From assembly GCF_035222275.1 (NCBI RefSeq), contig NC_085885.1, forward strand, positions 124,001-188,000: a DNA stretch of 64,000 nt, given 5' to 3'. The position numbers and the translations under genes were made by a program. Positions 35,333-46,949 of the stretch are shown one piece after another. Every line of letters begins with the position of its first letter. The first letter of the stretch is position 1. The DNA comes from Podospora bellae-mahoneyi. Taxonomy: Eukaryota; Ascomycota; Sordariomycetes; Sordariales; Podosporaceae. The notes under the pieces were generated by a model. It made no database searches. It saw only the letters and a program-made list of their open reading frames with translations, and was not told where the DNA came from.

Positions 35333-35894
35333 ACGTATATTATAAGCGAGTCGTACATATAAGCGAGTCGTACAGTCTCCACCACCCTACAACAACTATC
35401 CTCAATTATACCGCAACAACATTAGGAAGCAACTACAATTACATCAGAAACGGCTGAATCAGATGATTCCTCAGCCTCCTGGCAAGTGCGCGCGTTATGG
35501 CCAGGCTTGCCGCACACACGTCGTACGAGCCCCCTCTACACTACCGCCATCCGGCTGTATTTCTTTCAATGCCTCCCTACCCACGGCTTTCTGGTCCAGT
35601 AGATCCTGTGCATCTTGCATAGTAAGTGATCCTCCGAGCCGTATACGTGTTTTTTAGCTCTCCAGCACTTACTTAATACCTTATTTGCCTTACGGAGCGA
35701 AAAAATCTTTACTTATAAGAGGGTTACTTAATATATTATAGTAACTATACCTTTAAGAAATTAATTTATAATACTTAATATAAAGGTCGGGGAATTACTT
35801 TCATAATCAATAATACAAATCTTAATAAACGTTAATTATAAATTAATTTCTTAAAGGTTTTATAGTGTTTAAAATACTGAAGGAAGTACCGTAC
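35333..35894 (-). mobile_element. Truncated pogo/Fot1-like DNA transposon, 3' end (copy 1)
   Basis: Starts with the terminal repeat ACGTATATTATAAGCGAG preceded by TA, identical to both ends of copy 2 at 37050-54081. A sub-terminal motif ATAAGCGAGTCGTAC occurs twice within 50 bp. Reading the minus strand gives the C-terminal end of a pogo-type transposase, with the tail CQEA.ESSDSAVSDVIVVAS and stop at 35422-35424. Relative to copy 2, 14 nt are missing just before the zinc knuckle, removing its first Cys and shifting the frame. Beyond about 35660 the sequence is RIP-mutated. The element stops abruptly at 35894 where an LTR begins, so its 5' half is absent. Confidence 0.85.
35422..35894 (-). 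pseudogene. pogo-type transposase, C-terminal remnant (copy 1)
   Basis: Homologous to the last part of the transposase in copy 2: the segment before LGGSLTTQDTQDLLDQK, then CGKPGHNARTC. The reading is interrupted by a 14-nt deletion and RIP stops. Non-functional. Confidence 0.75.
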
Positions 35895-36343
35895 TGTCAC
35901 CGTTAACCCAACGACAGGTCGCGCAGTATGTGGGGCGCGGGCGTCCCCAGCCAATCATTAAGGAAGACAGGAGGCAGCCAATCAGGGCTGGCCAAAAGTG
36001 CTATGGCGCCAGGAGGCACGAGCACTCTGCAGGATGCAAGATGCTACGGGTGATCGAAGGCATAGCACGACGAGCACTCTGCAGGATGCAATGTGCTAGG
36101 AGTGATCGGGGCCATAGCAGGGCGAGCACCTCAGGGCCCCGAGGTCTATATATACGGAGGAACTGGCTAGTGTAGATAGACAGTTCCGCAGTATGCAATT
36201 CAAGTTACAATCGTTGGTATGTAGACTGTTGTGATCGAGACAAGCCATTGTTGTACACTGTTTAGCTGTACCGAACCAGGATTATTCAGAAGCAGCCTTC
36301 AACCGGTATCCCTTTCAGAGGTTCTGGATAGGGGTTCGTCATA
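35895..36343 (+). repeat. Chromovirus LTR, U3 type A, without matching target duplication
   Basis: 449 bp from TGTCACCGTTAACCC to GGGGTTCGTCATA. Nearly identical in layout to the two 444-bp LTRs of the nested element at 38389-53556, but without RIP damage. Contains a TATATATA box at about 36147-36154, marking the U3/R boundary. Flanks (CGTAC on the left, GCTTA on the right) do not form a target duplication, so it is not a simple solo LTR; it may be a recombination product or the 5' LTR of a lost element. Confidence 0.85.
36019..36129 (+). repeat. 52-bp tandem repeat in U3 type A
   Basis: CGAGCAC recurs at 36019, 36071 and 36123, exactly 52 bp apart; the first two units share CGAGCACTCTGCAGGATGCA and similar downstream bases. 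Lies just upstream of the TATA box, as enhancer repeats often do in LTRs. Confidence 0.7.
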
Positions 36344-37047
36344 GCTTATATACTGTTGCACAGCTTGCCAGATAGCTTTCCATCCATGGATAATATATTG
36401 CTGAGTAAGGTAGCATCCCAGTGTGTGTGAACCGGGCATGAGATCGTGTTGAGCCCAGGTGCACCTAACTAATAGTTGGAGGAATACAAATATCACTTCT
36501 GAGACAACCTGAAGCCCATAGATATCAGGGATGTTCTGGTTCCTATATCTCAGGGTAAGGTAAGGAGGGTGCGAGGAGGTATCAGCCACTTATATGTGCC
36601 CAGTACTGTTCAGTAAATAGTCTGTTGGCTCCCATGATTACGTATTCTAAGCGATGCGCTTACATGGAAATTCAGAGGTGGAGTTTCTCCACCCTGTTGG
36701 TATGGACTCGTTATCATCCTGGGGCAATATAAGCAGGGTACCCACCAGATGTAATCTACCTTCTACGACTTACAGAAGAAGGCTTTGTTTAGTCTAAAGT
36801 ATAATTTAGTGTCAAGTATAAATCATCACGTATTATTATGAAACATAATGACCAGTACAACTTTCCTCTGCTATTGGAAGCGACCTATCTTATTAGCCAG
36901 AGGTGGCAGTAGAAGGAATCACTGCTCCTGGTCCTTATGCGCTGTATTCCTCTAGAGTTCACATTTCTGTCGTCAGTCATCGCCATCCCGTAGAGCAGTC
37001 TGAAGCGTCAGCCTCCTTGAATTATCGAATAGTTAGGTCAATACATA
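36344..37047. other. Unassigned, non-RIPed segment between LTR and pogo copy 2
   Basis: About 700 bp with normal CA/TG content. The minus strand has an open frame of 96 codons (36299-36589) that reads out of the LTR and whose interior (e.g. YLTLRYRNQNIPDIYGLQV) looks weakly coding-like but is not recognised. The first bases after the LTR (CTTATATACT) resemble the bases following the LTRs of the nested chromoviruses (GTTATATACT), so it may be leader sequence of a divergent relative. A TGTTGG...CATCA stretch (36629 to about 36828) could also be an LTR of another family. None of this is conclusive. Confidence 0.35.
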
Positions 37048-37148
37048 TAACGTATATTATAAGCGAGTCGTATATATAAGCGAGTCGTACAGTCTCCACT
37101 ACGACGCGTCCTCCTTACACCTAATATTAATTTTTTCCACAACCTAAC

Positions 37149-38388
37149 ATGCCTCCTACTTTAAAGGAAGCTAGGATACTTTTAGCCCTTAAGGCTCTCT
37201 AAAAGGACGAAAAATTAAGCCTCCGAGCTATAGCTAAGCTTTATAACGTACCACCTATAACTCTCTCTAACCGACGCGCCGGCCAGCCTGCACGATACAA
37301 TATTACGCTTAAATCGAAGAAGTTTATTTAATCCGAAAAGGAGGCTATAATTCATTATATCATTAAGTTATTTACGCAAGCTTTTTTATTAAAGTTACGT
37401 AATATAAAATATAGCTAATTTATTATTATACGTATATAATACGCCTTTTATTAGTAAGCTTTAAATATATAACTTTATTAAATATTAATTATAGCTCTAT
37501 ACGTATTTTATATATAAATATAATTATTAAAAAACTAAATATAAAAATTTAAAGGTTATTACCGAGTAATTCACGCTTATATGGAATACTAAAGCTAAGT
37601 ACGGTATTATAAATGATAATATTTATAATTCGACGAAACTAGGTTTATAATAAATATTATTTTTATGAATATAGTAATTATAACTTGTAACGGTTTTAAT
37701 AAAGTGAAATTAATTTAGTTTAATAACCGTAAATAAATAATAATAATTTAAAAAATTAATATTTTTAATTAAACTATTTTACTTTTTATTATTTTAATAG
37801 TATAATATTACTTTATTTATTAATATATTAAATATAATTTATTATTTATTTAACGTATTATAATTACCGATAATAGTTAAATTATTAATCCGGTAAACCT
37901 AAATTAAATTAAGTATTTCGACTATTATATAGCGTTTCGTATAAAGGATAAATATTAATTATTAATCCTCGATGATTACGAAAGTTATTATTTAATTAAA
38001 TTCGAGCGTTATTACTAATAAAATAATATTATTATACTTTATATACCTTTATACTTTTTTACTTTCTTTAATTACTCAATATTAATTATTTTAGGCCGTT
38101 AAAATAGGCGTATAGCCGTTAGATCGAAGGTTTAATATATATATATATATTAATTACGTAAATAAACTCGAGTTTCTTTATACTTTTTACGAAACTTTCT
38201 TTATTTCTATAACGGAGAAAAATATATAAAGTAGGTTTATAAGTACTAACCTTATACTATACGATTTAAAAAAAAAAATTTTAAACTAAATATAAAGTTT
38301 CGTATATTAATATTTCTATCCTTAAGGCCGGTTACGGTACTTCCTTAAGTATTTTAAATACTATAAAACTCTTAAAAAACTAACTTAT
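37149..38388 (+). pseudogene. pogo-type transposase, N-terminal and DDE part (RIP-mutated)
   Basis: Starts ATG at 37149, reading MPPTLKEARILLALKAL then KDEKLSLRAIAKLYNVPPIT and LSNRRAGQPARYNI, which is the HTH_psq DNA-binding domain of pogo/Fot1 transposases. The stop after KAL corresponds to a CAA codon changed to TAA, the typical RIP change. Around 37880-38000 the DDE region is readable: WLKYF-like context, KDKYQLLILDDYESYY, followed by FERYY and NNIITLYIP. Stops are dense throughout. Continues, after the retroelement insertion, at 53562-53992. Confidence 0.85.
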
Positions 38389-38832
38389 TGTCACAGTTAA
38401 CCCAACGGCAGGCCGCGCAGTATGTGGGGCGCGGGGCGTCCCCAGCCAATCATTAAGGAAACCAGGAGGCAGCCAATCAAGGCTGGCCAGAAGTGCTACG
38501 GCGCCAAGAGGCCTGAGCAGTCTGCAGGATGTAAGATACTACGGGTAATCGAAGGCGTAGTACGACGAGCACTTTGCAGGATGCAAAGTGCTAGGAGTGA
38601 TCGGGGCCGTAGCAAGGCGAGCACCTCAGGGCCCCGAGATTTATATATACGGAGGAACTGGCTAGTATAGATAGATAGTTCTATGGTATATAATTTAAAT
38701 CATAATTATAGTATCTTATAATTATATTAAGATATTTTATTATATATTATTTAGCTATACCGAACTAGGATTATTTAGAAATAACCTTTAACCGGTATCC
38801 CTTTTAGAGATTCTAAATAGGGATTCGTTATA
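38389..38832 (+). repeat. 5' LTR of element 1 (U3 type A)
   Basis: 444 bp, TGTCACAGTTAACCC to the RIP-altered end GGGATTCGTTATA. U3 and tandem repeats as in the LTR at 35895-36343; the last 200 bp are RIP-mutated while U3 is largely spared. The TATATATA box is at about 38643. Confidence 0.9.
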
Positions 38833-41800
38833 TATTATATATTTACTTTAACTTTATTATAAATAAATTAAAAGCGTTTTTTTATTATTATAGCCGGACT
38901 TAAAACGTTTAAATAAAAAGCGTTCCGCTTAACTTAAATAATAAAGGACCTACTATTATTAATACTTAATTTACTATAAAATAAATAATATAGTATTTTA
39001 AAAAATTTAAAAACGAAATTTAATAAATTTAAAAATAAATTATTATTATATTAACTTTATTTAAAGTAATAATTAAATTCCTAATATTAAAATACTATAA
39101 AGGAAAAAAAGTAAAGCTTAAAGGGTTTTTAATTTAATTTAAAACTTATTTTCGTTAATATTTAAATTAATTTATTAACGAAAAGTCGAAAATTATTTTC
39201 GCGGTTATTAAACTTAAAAATAAGGCTTTTGTATAATTTAAATTTATTTTCGATAATTATTATAAAGAAAAGTTAACCGATTAAAAAAAATTATTATAGA
39301 ATATTTCGAAAGTTATTATATTTTTAAAACTAAGCTTAAAAAGGTATTTAAGGAATATAATAAAATAAAGCGTATATAAAAAAAGCTTATAAACTTATAT
39401 TAAACGTACTTAACGGTTAATTATATAACTTTATTTAAAATCGATAATCTACGTAATATTATTAACGATAAGGGATTAATATAGTTTTTTTATAATAGCG
39501 TTAAAAAAAAAGTAAAAAATAAATTATATAAAGAGTCGAGGCTTAATACTATCGATAAATATATTATTATAATTATACGGATCGACGATCAGTAGTTTTA
39601 GCGTCGTACGGAAAAGAAGAATAATAATAAAGGTTACTATAGTAATAAGGGGTATTTCGGTAATAACCGCTTTAACGATAAATATAAAAGACGATATTTT
39701 AGTACTAATTATTCCGGTATTATATATTTAAGACCGATAAACGTCGATATTATATAATAGTAAAGGTTATAAAGCTAGGGCTAAGGTAAAAATAATTTTA
39801 AATATTTTAATTATAGTAAAATAAAATATTTTAAAAAGGATTATTAAATATTTAAACGATTCGGTTAAAAAAGAAAGTCGTAATTACTATTATATTAAAG
39901 GGACCGAAAATAATAAAAATAATAATTATTAAGTATTAATAAAGTAAAATAATAAAATTAAAAAGTTTTTTAATTAATATATTAAATAAAAGGAAATAAA
40001 GTTTTAAAAATTATAAAAAATAATAAAAAAGTTAAAAACGGAATAGGAAAAAAAAATCTTTAAATATAAATATTATAAAATTAATTAATATAAATTATTA
40101 TAGAAATTATTATAAAAATCGCTAAAAGTAATAATTTTATATAAAGATTTATTAAATAAATAATACTAGAAAGGTAGTACGGTAAATATAGATTTATTAT
40201 CTTATAAAATATATTATAGCTTATAAAGCTTATATATAAAAGTTAAAAAAAATATTAGAAAAGTAAAAAAATCGTTAATATTAAAATTATAAAAATATTA
40301 AAAAATATATTAATACCTATATAGTATATATTCTATAAAGGAAATATAATATAACTTTATTTTAAATATTTAGAATATTAAAAAATATTTTAATTTTAAT
40401 ATATTATATATAAATATATAAAATATTATTAAAGTAAATTACTATATAATTACTAGCGGGTACGTAAAGTAAATAAAAAAAGTAAATTATAATTAATTAA
40501 AAAAATTATAGTTAAATAAAAAAAGGTTTAATAAAAAAACTTAAATAATTATTTTTTATAAAAGGTTTAAAACTTAATTAAATTAACAAATAATCTTTAA
40601 ATTATATAAATTATATTAAAGTATATAAAATATTACGTTAAATATATAAAAAGTTAAAATACGGATAATAATATACGTTTCTCGAAGGAAATAATATTAA
40701 GATAGTACTTAAGTTTAAACTACGTTATATATTTACGGGAAAAAGTTAAATAATATTATTAAAATAAAGTATATAAAATTAAGTAAAAAAACCGTTATTA
40801 AATAAAGATACGAGAAAGTATTAAGGAAGTAAAAAACGGAAAATAAAAGGAAATTAAATAAATATAATTAAAAAACTTTATATTATTAATTAATCCGGAA
40901 TAAAAGGATACTTTTAAATAATATAATTATTTAAAAAACGATTCGCGGTTTTTTACAAAAGTTATTAATTTTTAATAAATTATAAATAGTATTTTCGAAG
41001 GTATTAACGTAAAGCGAAAGTATAGAATAATAATTTAAGGTTTATTAATAAAGTTATTATTATATAAGAAAAAAGTAAAAAAAATAAATATCTTTAGGTT
41101 ACTATATAATAAAAAAATCTTTAAATAATAATATTAATAAATAATAATACCGAAACGAACTGAATTTCGTTATAGTTTATATATTAAGCGAGAATACTAT
41201 AAAAGAAAAAAAAGGAATGGATCGTTATATAAAGATTATTTCGTACGTAAAAGGTTTATAAGGAAATACTATTTTTAAATATTATAGTCGAAAGAAAAAT
41301 AATTTTAATTATATTCGATATTATAAATATAAGACCTTCGAAAAATATAATTTTAAAATAATTATAGTATAAAAATTATAATTTAAATATCGATTAAAGG
41401 AATAATAATTATTTATAATTAAAAGAATTTTAAAAATATTTAATTAACGATAAAAGATTAAAAGTATATACGGAGTAAAGTATAAAATAAATACTTTTTA
41501 CGGTATTATTATAAAAAACTTAAAAAATAATAATATACTTTATTAATATAAGCGGTAAGATCGAAAAAATAAAGTTAATAATATTAATAAAAATATTGGA
41601 AATTAATAAATATATTTATTATAATAATATAAAAAAGGGTAAGAAAAAGGCGGTACCGGTAGAATATTAAAAATATTTAACTTTTATAATTAAATATTTA
41701 GAGAAGCTTTTAAAGCGAGGGCTATAAAATTATAAAATTAAATTAAAAGAGGAAGTTAAATTATAGTTATTTAAATATATTATATTAATAATAAATAAAA

Positions 41801-44800
41801 TAAAGAATTATAAAAGTATTTAAATAAAAATTTAAAAAAAAAGTTATATTAAGGAATCTATATTATTAATAGGATCCCTTATTTTTTTTATACTAAAGAA
41901 AAATAAAGGCCTACGATTATATATAAATTATTAATAATTAAATAATAAAATAATAAAAAATAATTATTTATTATTATTAATATTTAAATTATAAAATTAA
42001 TTAGTAAGAGCGCGATATTTTATACGCTTAAATATATTTATCGGATATATTTATATATAGATTAAAAAAAGAAACGAATAAAAAATAGTATTTTATATAC
42101 CCTATAATTATTTTAAATATTTTATAATACTATTTAAACTAATTAATATACTTATAATATTTTAATTTCTTATTAATTATATAATATAGAAATACCTCGA
42201 TAAAATAATAATATATTATTTCGATAACGTTTTTATTTACTTACGTACTTTAAAGGAATATAAACGGTACGTACGAAAGATACTTAATGCATTATACGAA
42301 GCCGGACTTTTAATTAATAAAGAGAAAAGTAAGTTTTACGTATAAAAAATAATATATTTAAAATACTTAATATTATTGAATAAAATTTATATAAAATTTA
42401 AAAAAATTATAATAGTTTAGGATTAATTTATATTATAATTATAAATATATATTAAGGAATTTTTAAAGTTTATAAATTTTTATAAAATATCTATTCAAAG
42501 GTATATAAATATTATAAAGTTTTTTAATTACTTAATTAAAAAAGATATAGAGTTCCGGTAAGGGTAAAAAAAAAAGTAAGCCTTTTAGGAATTAAAAAAG
42601 GTTATTTTAAAGGATTTAATATTTAAATTATTAAACCCTAATTAATTATTTAAAATCGAAGTAAATATATTAAATTATATAATTAATAAATAATTAAAAT
42701 AATAAAATAACGATAATAAATTATATTTAATAGCTTTCTTTTCGAAAAAACTTAAAAAAATATATTAAAATTATTTAATTTATAATAAAAAACTATTCGT
42801 TATTATTAAAGCGTTCGAGGAGTAAAGGCTATACTTTAATAATATTAAATACGAAATATAGATTTATACGGATTATAAGAATCTATAGTACTTTATTATT
42901 ATAAAAGTTTTTAACGCGCGATAAATACGATAGTTAAAGTTTCTTTTAAAATTTAATTTTTAAATTAATTATAAAAAAAGATCGGAGAATACTAAAGTAA
43001 ATATATTTAACTAACGTACCGATTATTATAAAAATATATTTAAGGAATTATTATTATTCTTTAAAAAAATACTTATTAATATTTTTAAATATTTATTATA
43101 ATTATAAATAAAGTATTATATAATATATTATAAAAAAGTTATTTCTAATAAATATTAAAGGAAATTAAAAATAATATTATAAAGTAATATTAGTAAAAAG
43201 AATTAAAGCTATAGGGTATTTAAAAAAATAATTAAAGAAGGCTATAGTATAAGAATCGGACGTACGTAAAGCTAGGTAATCGGACGATATTAATAATAAA
43301 TATTTATATATCGAAGCTCGGAGGATATATAGGTATCGTTAAAATTATAGAAAAGATTAAATAGTATTTTAATTAGCCGAGAATTAGGAACGACGTTAAA
43401 GAAGTTATTTAATTATATTATACGTACGAAAAAATAAGGATTATAAAGTATAAACTTTATAAATTTTTAAAATTACTATTAATAGCGGAATAGCTATAAA
43501 ATTTAATTATTATAAACTTTATTATTAAATTATTAAAGTTTAAAAATATAATAATCGGCGTTAAATATAATAATATATTAATAGTAATCGATAGGTTTAT
43601 TAAATAAATATATTTTTTATTATATAAAAAGATTTAGTTAATAAAATAATTAATAAACGTAATACTATAATATATTATAGTAATATATATATAGTTAAAG
43701 GAATTTATTATGGATTATAATATTAAATTTATATCGAAATTTTAAAAAATATTAATAACGAGGTTAAAGATAGTAAATAAAATATTATTAATTTATTATT
43801 TTTAAATAAACGGTTAAACGGAGCGGCTTAATTAAATCGTAGAATAATATTTATAAAATTATATTAATTTCGAGTAAAATAATTAAATTAAATTATTATT
43901 TACGGTATAGTTAGCGTATAATATATTATTAACGGAGATTACGAAAGTTATACCTTTCTTCGCGAATTTTAATTACGAAATAGATTTATAATAGGGACTT
44001 ACAGTTAAAGTATTTAAGGCCGGAGTTAAAGTAAATAAAATATATATATTTTATAGTAAATTTAAATAAAAATTAAAGTTTATAAAAGAAAGAATACGGA
44101 AATACTATAATATTAAAAGGCTTAAAGAATCTTACTTTAAAAAGGAAAATATAATATTCTTTTCTATATATAATTTATATATTAAGAAACCTAATAAAAA
44201 GCTAAACTATAGGCGAATAGGCTTATTTAAAGTTAAAAGGAAGATATCGGAGACGGTATTCGAACTAAAGTTACCCCGTACGATACGTTTACGGTTATAT
44301 ACTTTTTATATTTTACTTTTAAAACCCGTATTACCGGTAAGTAAAGCTAATATATAGGTTATAACGAAGGACGAAAAAAAAAAGTATAATATAAAAAAAA
44401 TATTAAATTTATAATTTAATAAAGGTTAATTAAAATATTTAATTAATTAATTAAAATCTTTAATTATAAATAATTTATAAAAATTATAAATATACTTTAA
44501 TTACTTAAAAAAATTAAAAGAATTTTATTAATAATATTTAACCTAAATAAATAAAAATAAATCTGGGCTTAAAAGGACTTTATTAAGCCTTTTTAACTTA
44601 AAAAAATTTCGGTAAAATTCGAATTTATACCTCCGGTAAAATAATTAGTATACTATACGCTATACTATAAGGTTAAAAAGTATAAAGAAAATTAAATATA
44701 AATAACGTTACGCGTTTTAATTACTTTAGAAAGTAAAAGGTATATTATTAATAATATCTTACGTAATTAGGAAGGAAAGACCGGCTATACTAGAATTAAA

Positions 44801-45440
44801 AGAAAGGTCGGTAAATTAGTCGAGGCTTAAAGTAAAATTTAAAAAAGAAAAAATTAAAATAAAAATAGTAATAAAAGAAAAGGTAACAAAAGTATTTATT
44901 ACCGGCGGGCTATATAGGTTAATAAACTACGTAAAAGATTTTCTTTCTTCCTCTTTAAAGAGACGAGATTTATAATAAAAGGTAATAAAGGTTCGTACTT
45001 CGAAAGTACGCGATTATACTTTAAAACGGAGGAACTTACTTAAAGTAATTTACTTTTTAATATTTAAACGCTCTTTTTCTTTAATGAAAGGACGGACTAT
45101 AGGGTTAGTAAAGAAATATATAATAGTTTAAAAAAGGATTTACGATTTACGTTATAAATATTATAATAAAAGCGATTCGACTTAATATATAGGAAGTATC
45201 GGTTATATCGAGAGGAAGCTATATATTTAAGGCTATTTTTTTTATAATAAATATATTTAGGTATAATAAAATTAAACTTTTTAAAGAAAAGTATTTAATT
45301 ATAGCGGTAGTCGGTATTTATATAAATAGGTTTTTTTATACGGTTAAATATAACGGTAAAATAAAAGAGGAGGAAAATTTATTATAGGGATACTATAGGA
45401 AAAGAGAATTAAGGATTATTTTAAGAATATAATTACCGGG
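38833..45440 (+). pseudogene. gag-pol remains of element 1 (RIP-mutated)
   Basis: Extremely AT-rich, CA and TG nearly absent. Still recognisable: a CCHC zinc knuckle at 39803-39844 in which every Cys codon has become TAT and the His codon TAT, spaced 2-4-4; reverse transcriptase between about 41850 and 42400 (LKKNKGLRLYINY, and the YLDD-box region near 42190-42240); integrase at about 43000-44100; and a chromodomain-like stretch at about 44360-44570 following a KKYNIKKIL-type start. The gag-RT-IN order plus terminal chromodomain defines a chromovirus. No intact protein remains. Confidence 0.82.
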
Positions 45441-45841
45441 TATGACGAACCCCTATCCAGAACCTCTGAAAGGGATACCGGTTAAAGGCTGCTTCTGAAT
45501 AATCCTGGTTCGGTACAGCTAAATAGTGTACGACAAGATGTCTCGATGTAAACACTAAATACCGTGAATATAAGCTTGAATTGCATACTACGGAACTATC
45601 TATCTATACCAGCCAGTTCCTCCATATATATAGATCAGGGGACCGTGGACCGTTGGCTTATAGACGGTCCTCGGTCCTCTCTGGATTGGCCGATACTGGA
45701 CCGTGGACCGTGAGACCTACCACGGTCCCCGGTCCCCACCTTATTGGTCTGTTCCGTCCTACTAGACCGTGAGCCCCGCTCGATCGCCCGGTCCAGCCCT
45801 GATTAGTCCGATGTACCTTACTATTTTCTAAAACTATAATA
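45441..45841 (-). repeat. 3' LTR of element 2 (U3 type B)
   Basis: 401 bp; R/U5 part shared with the type A LTRs, U3 unrelated and built from short GGACCGT-type repeats in both orientations. Its inner 25-40 bp (45815-45841) are RIP-mutated. Confidence 0.9.
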
Positions 45842-45846
45842 TAATA

Positions 45847-45857
45847 CTCCCCCTCCT
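45847..45857 (-). other. Polypurine tract of element 2
   Basis: AGGAGGGGGAG on the minus strand, five bases before the 3' LTR. Element 1 has the equivalent AGGAGGAGGGG at 53097-53107 with the same five-base gap to its 3' LTR. Confidence 0.7.
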
Positions 45858-46599
45858 AGGCTAAAGCCCCTACGGCCTAATCTTCTTTTATTATTAACGA
45901 TACCGTAAGTCTTTTCTTCCTTACCTTTCTTTTATCTTTACTATATTTAACCGTATATAAAAACGTTATTATAAGACTAATTAGTTTACTATTTTCGCCT
46001 CGCGAATCTTCTACTATAGTTCTTCCGTTATACCGTACTCTATTTATTTTACTTTAAAATATTTATATATTATAGTCCTTAAATCTTTATAATATATTAA
46101 GTACGTACGCTATAAAATTCCGTATAACGGTTCTAACGTCGGTTCCGCTCATAAATATATCCCTTTTTTTTTCCTATACTATAATTAACTATTTAATAGT
46201 AACCCGAGCAATAAAAAAGTAAAATAAATTTAAGTATAAAAAGTAAAAATTTAAAAATTAATTTTTATAATTAATTATTAAATTAATCCGGATAAAACGA
46301 ATACGCCGCTCTTTCCGTAATCGTAAAGAACGTCTTTTCGCGCGGGGTATTTAGGAGGAGGATACCCGGATAGTATAGTCCGCCGTACCGCCCTTTAGTT
46401 TCTCGGGTACCTCTACGCCGCCTACCGCCGCGTAGGATACCGCCCTATAGACTCCTTAAACCCTAGATCCCTCCGTAGGCCTTAACTAACCTTCTAATCT
46501 TTCTTTCGACTCTAATACGGCCGGTCCTTCCTTCTTAACCGCCTAGAATACCGTTAATAATACATCTTTTACTTCCTAAAGTAATTAAGGCGCGTAGTA

Positions 46600-46930
46600 T
46601 TATTTATATTTAATTTTCTTTATACTTTTTAACTTCGTAATATAGTATATAATACGTTAACTACTTTACCGGAGGCGCGGGTTTAAATCCTACCGAGGTT
46701 CTCCTAGCTTTATTTTATAGCTATTTAGTTATAAGTTAGGGCTAGCTTTTTATCGTTTACTAGTAATATATTTTTTATAATAGTAGGAATATATAATATT
46801 AATTAGGCTAGGATTCCTTTTTACCTTTTAACCTTATAGTATAATATATAGTACGCCGACTACTTTATCGGAAGCGTAAATTCGACTTTTACTAAAGTTC
46901 TTTTAAGCTTAAAAGGGCCTAATAAAGTCC
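46600..46930 (-). repeat. Tandemly duplicated 3' non-coding segment of element 2 with tRNA-like B-box
   Basis: Two related stretches, about 46630-46715 and 46840-46915, both contain ACGTTAACTACTTTACCGGA or its RIP variant ACGCCGACTACTTTATCGGA. In the first, GGTTTAAATCC with flanking CCTACCGAGG resembles the T-arm of a tRNA (GGTTCGAATCC before RIP). One similar copy exists in element 1 at about 44595-44670. May be coincidental. Confidence 0.4.
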
Positions 46931-46949
46931 TTTTACGCCTAAATTTATT

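Noticed and set aside
35930-36175. Short open frames within the LTRs (also 38422-38670, 45581-45772, 52821-53012)
   Set aside because: Repeat in each LTR copy by sequence identity only; they cross U3, repeats and the TATA box and have no protein features.
44990-45020. Short perfect hairpin CGTACTT-CGA-AAGTACG in element 1
   Set aside because: Seven-base stem within heavily mutated DNA; expected by chance and not found in element 2.
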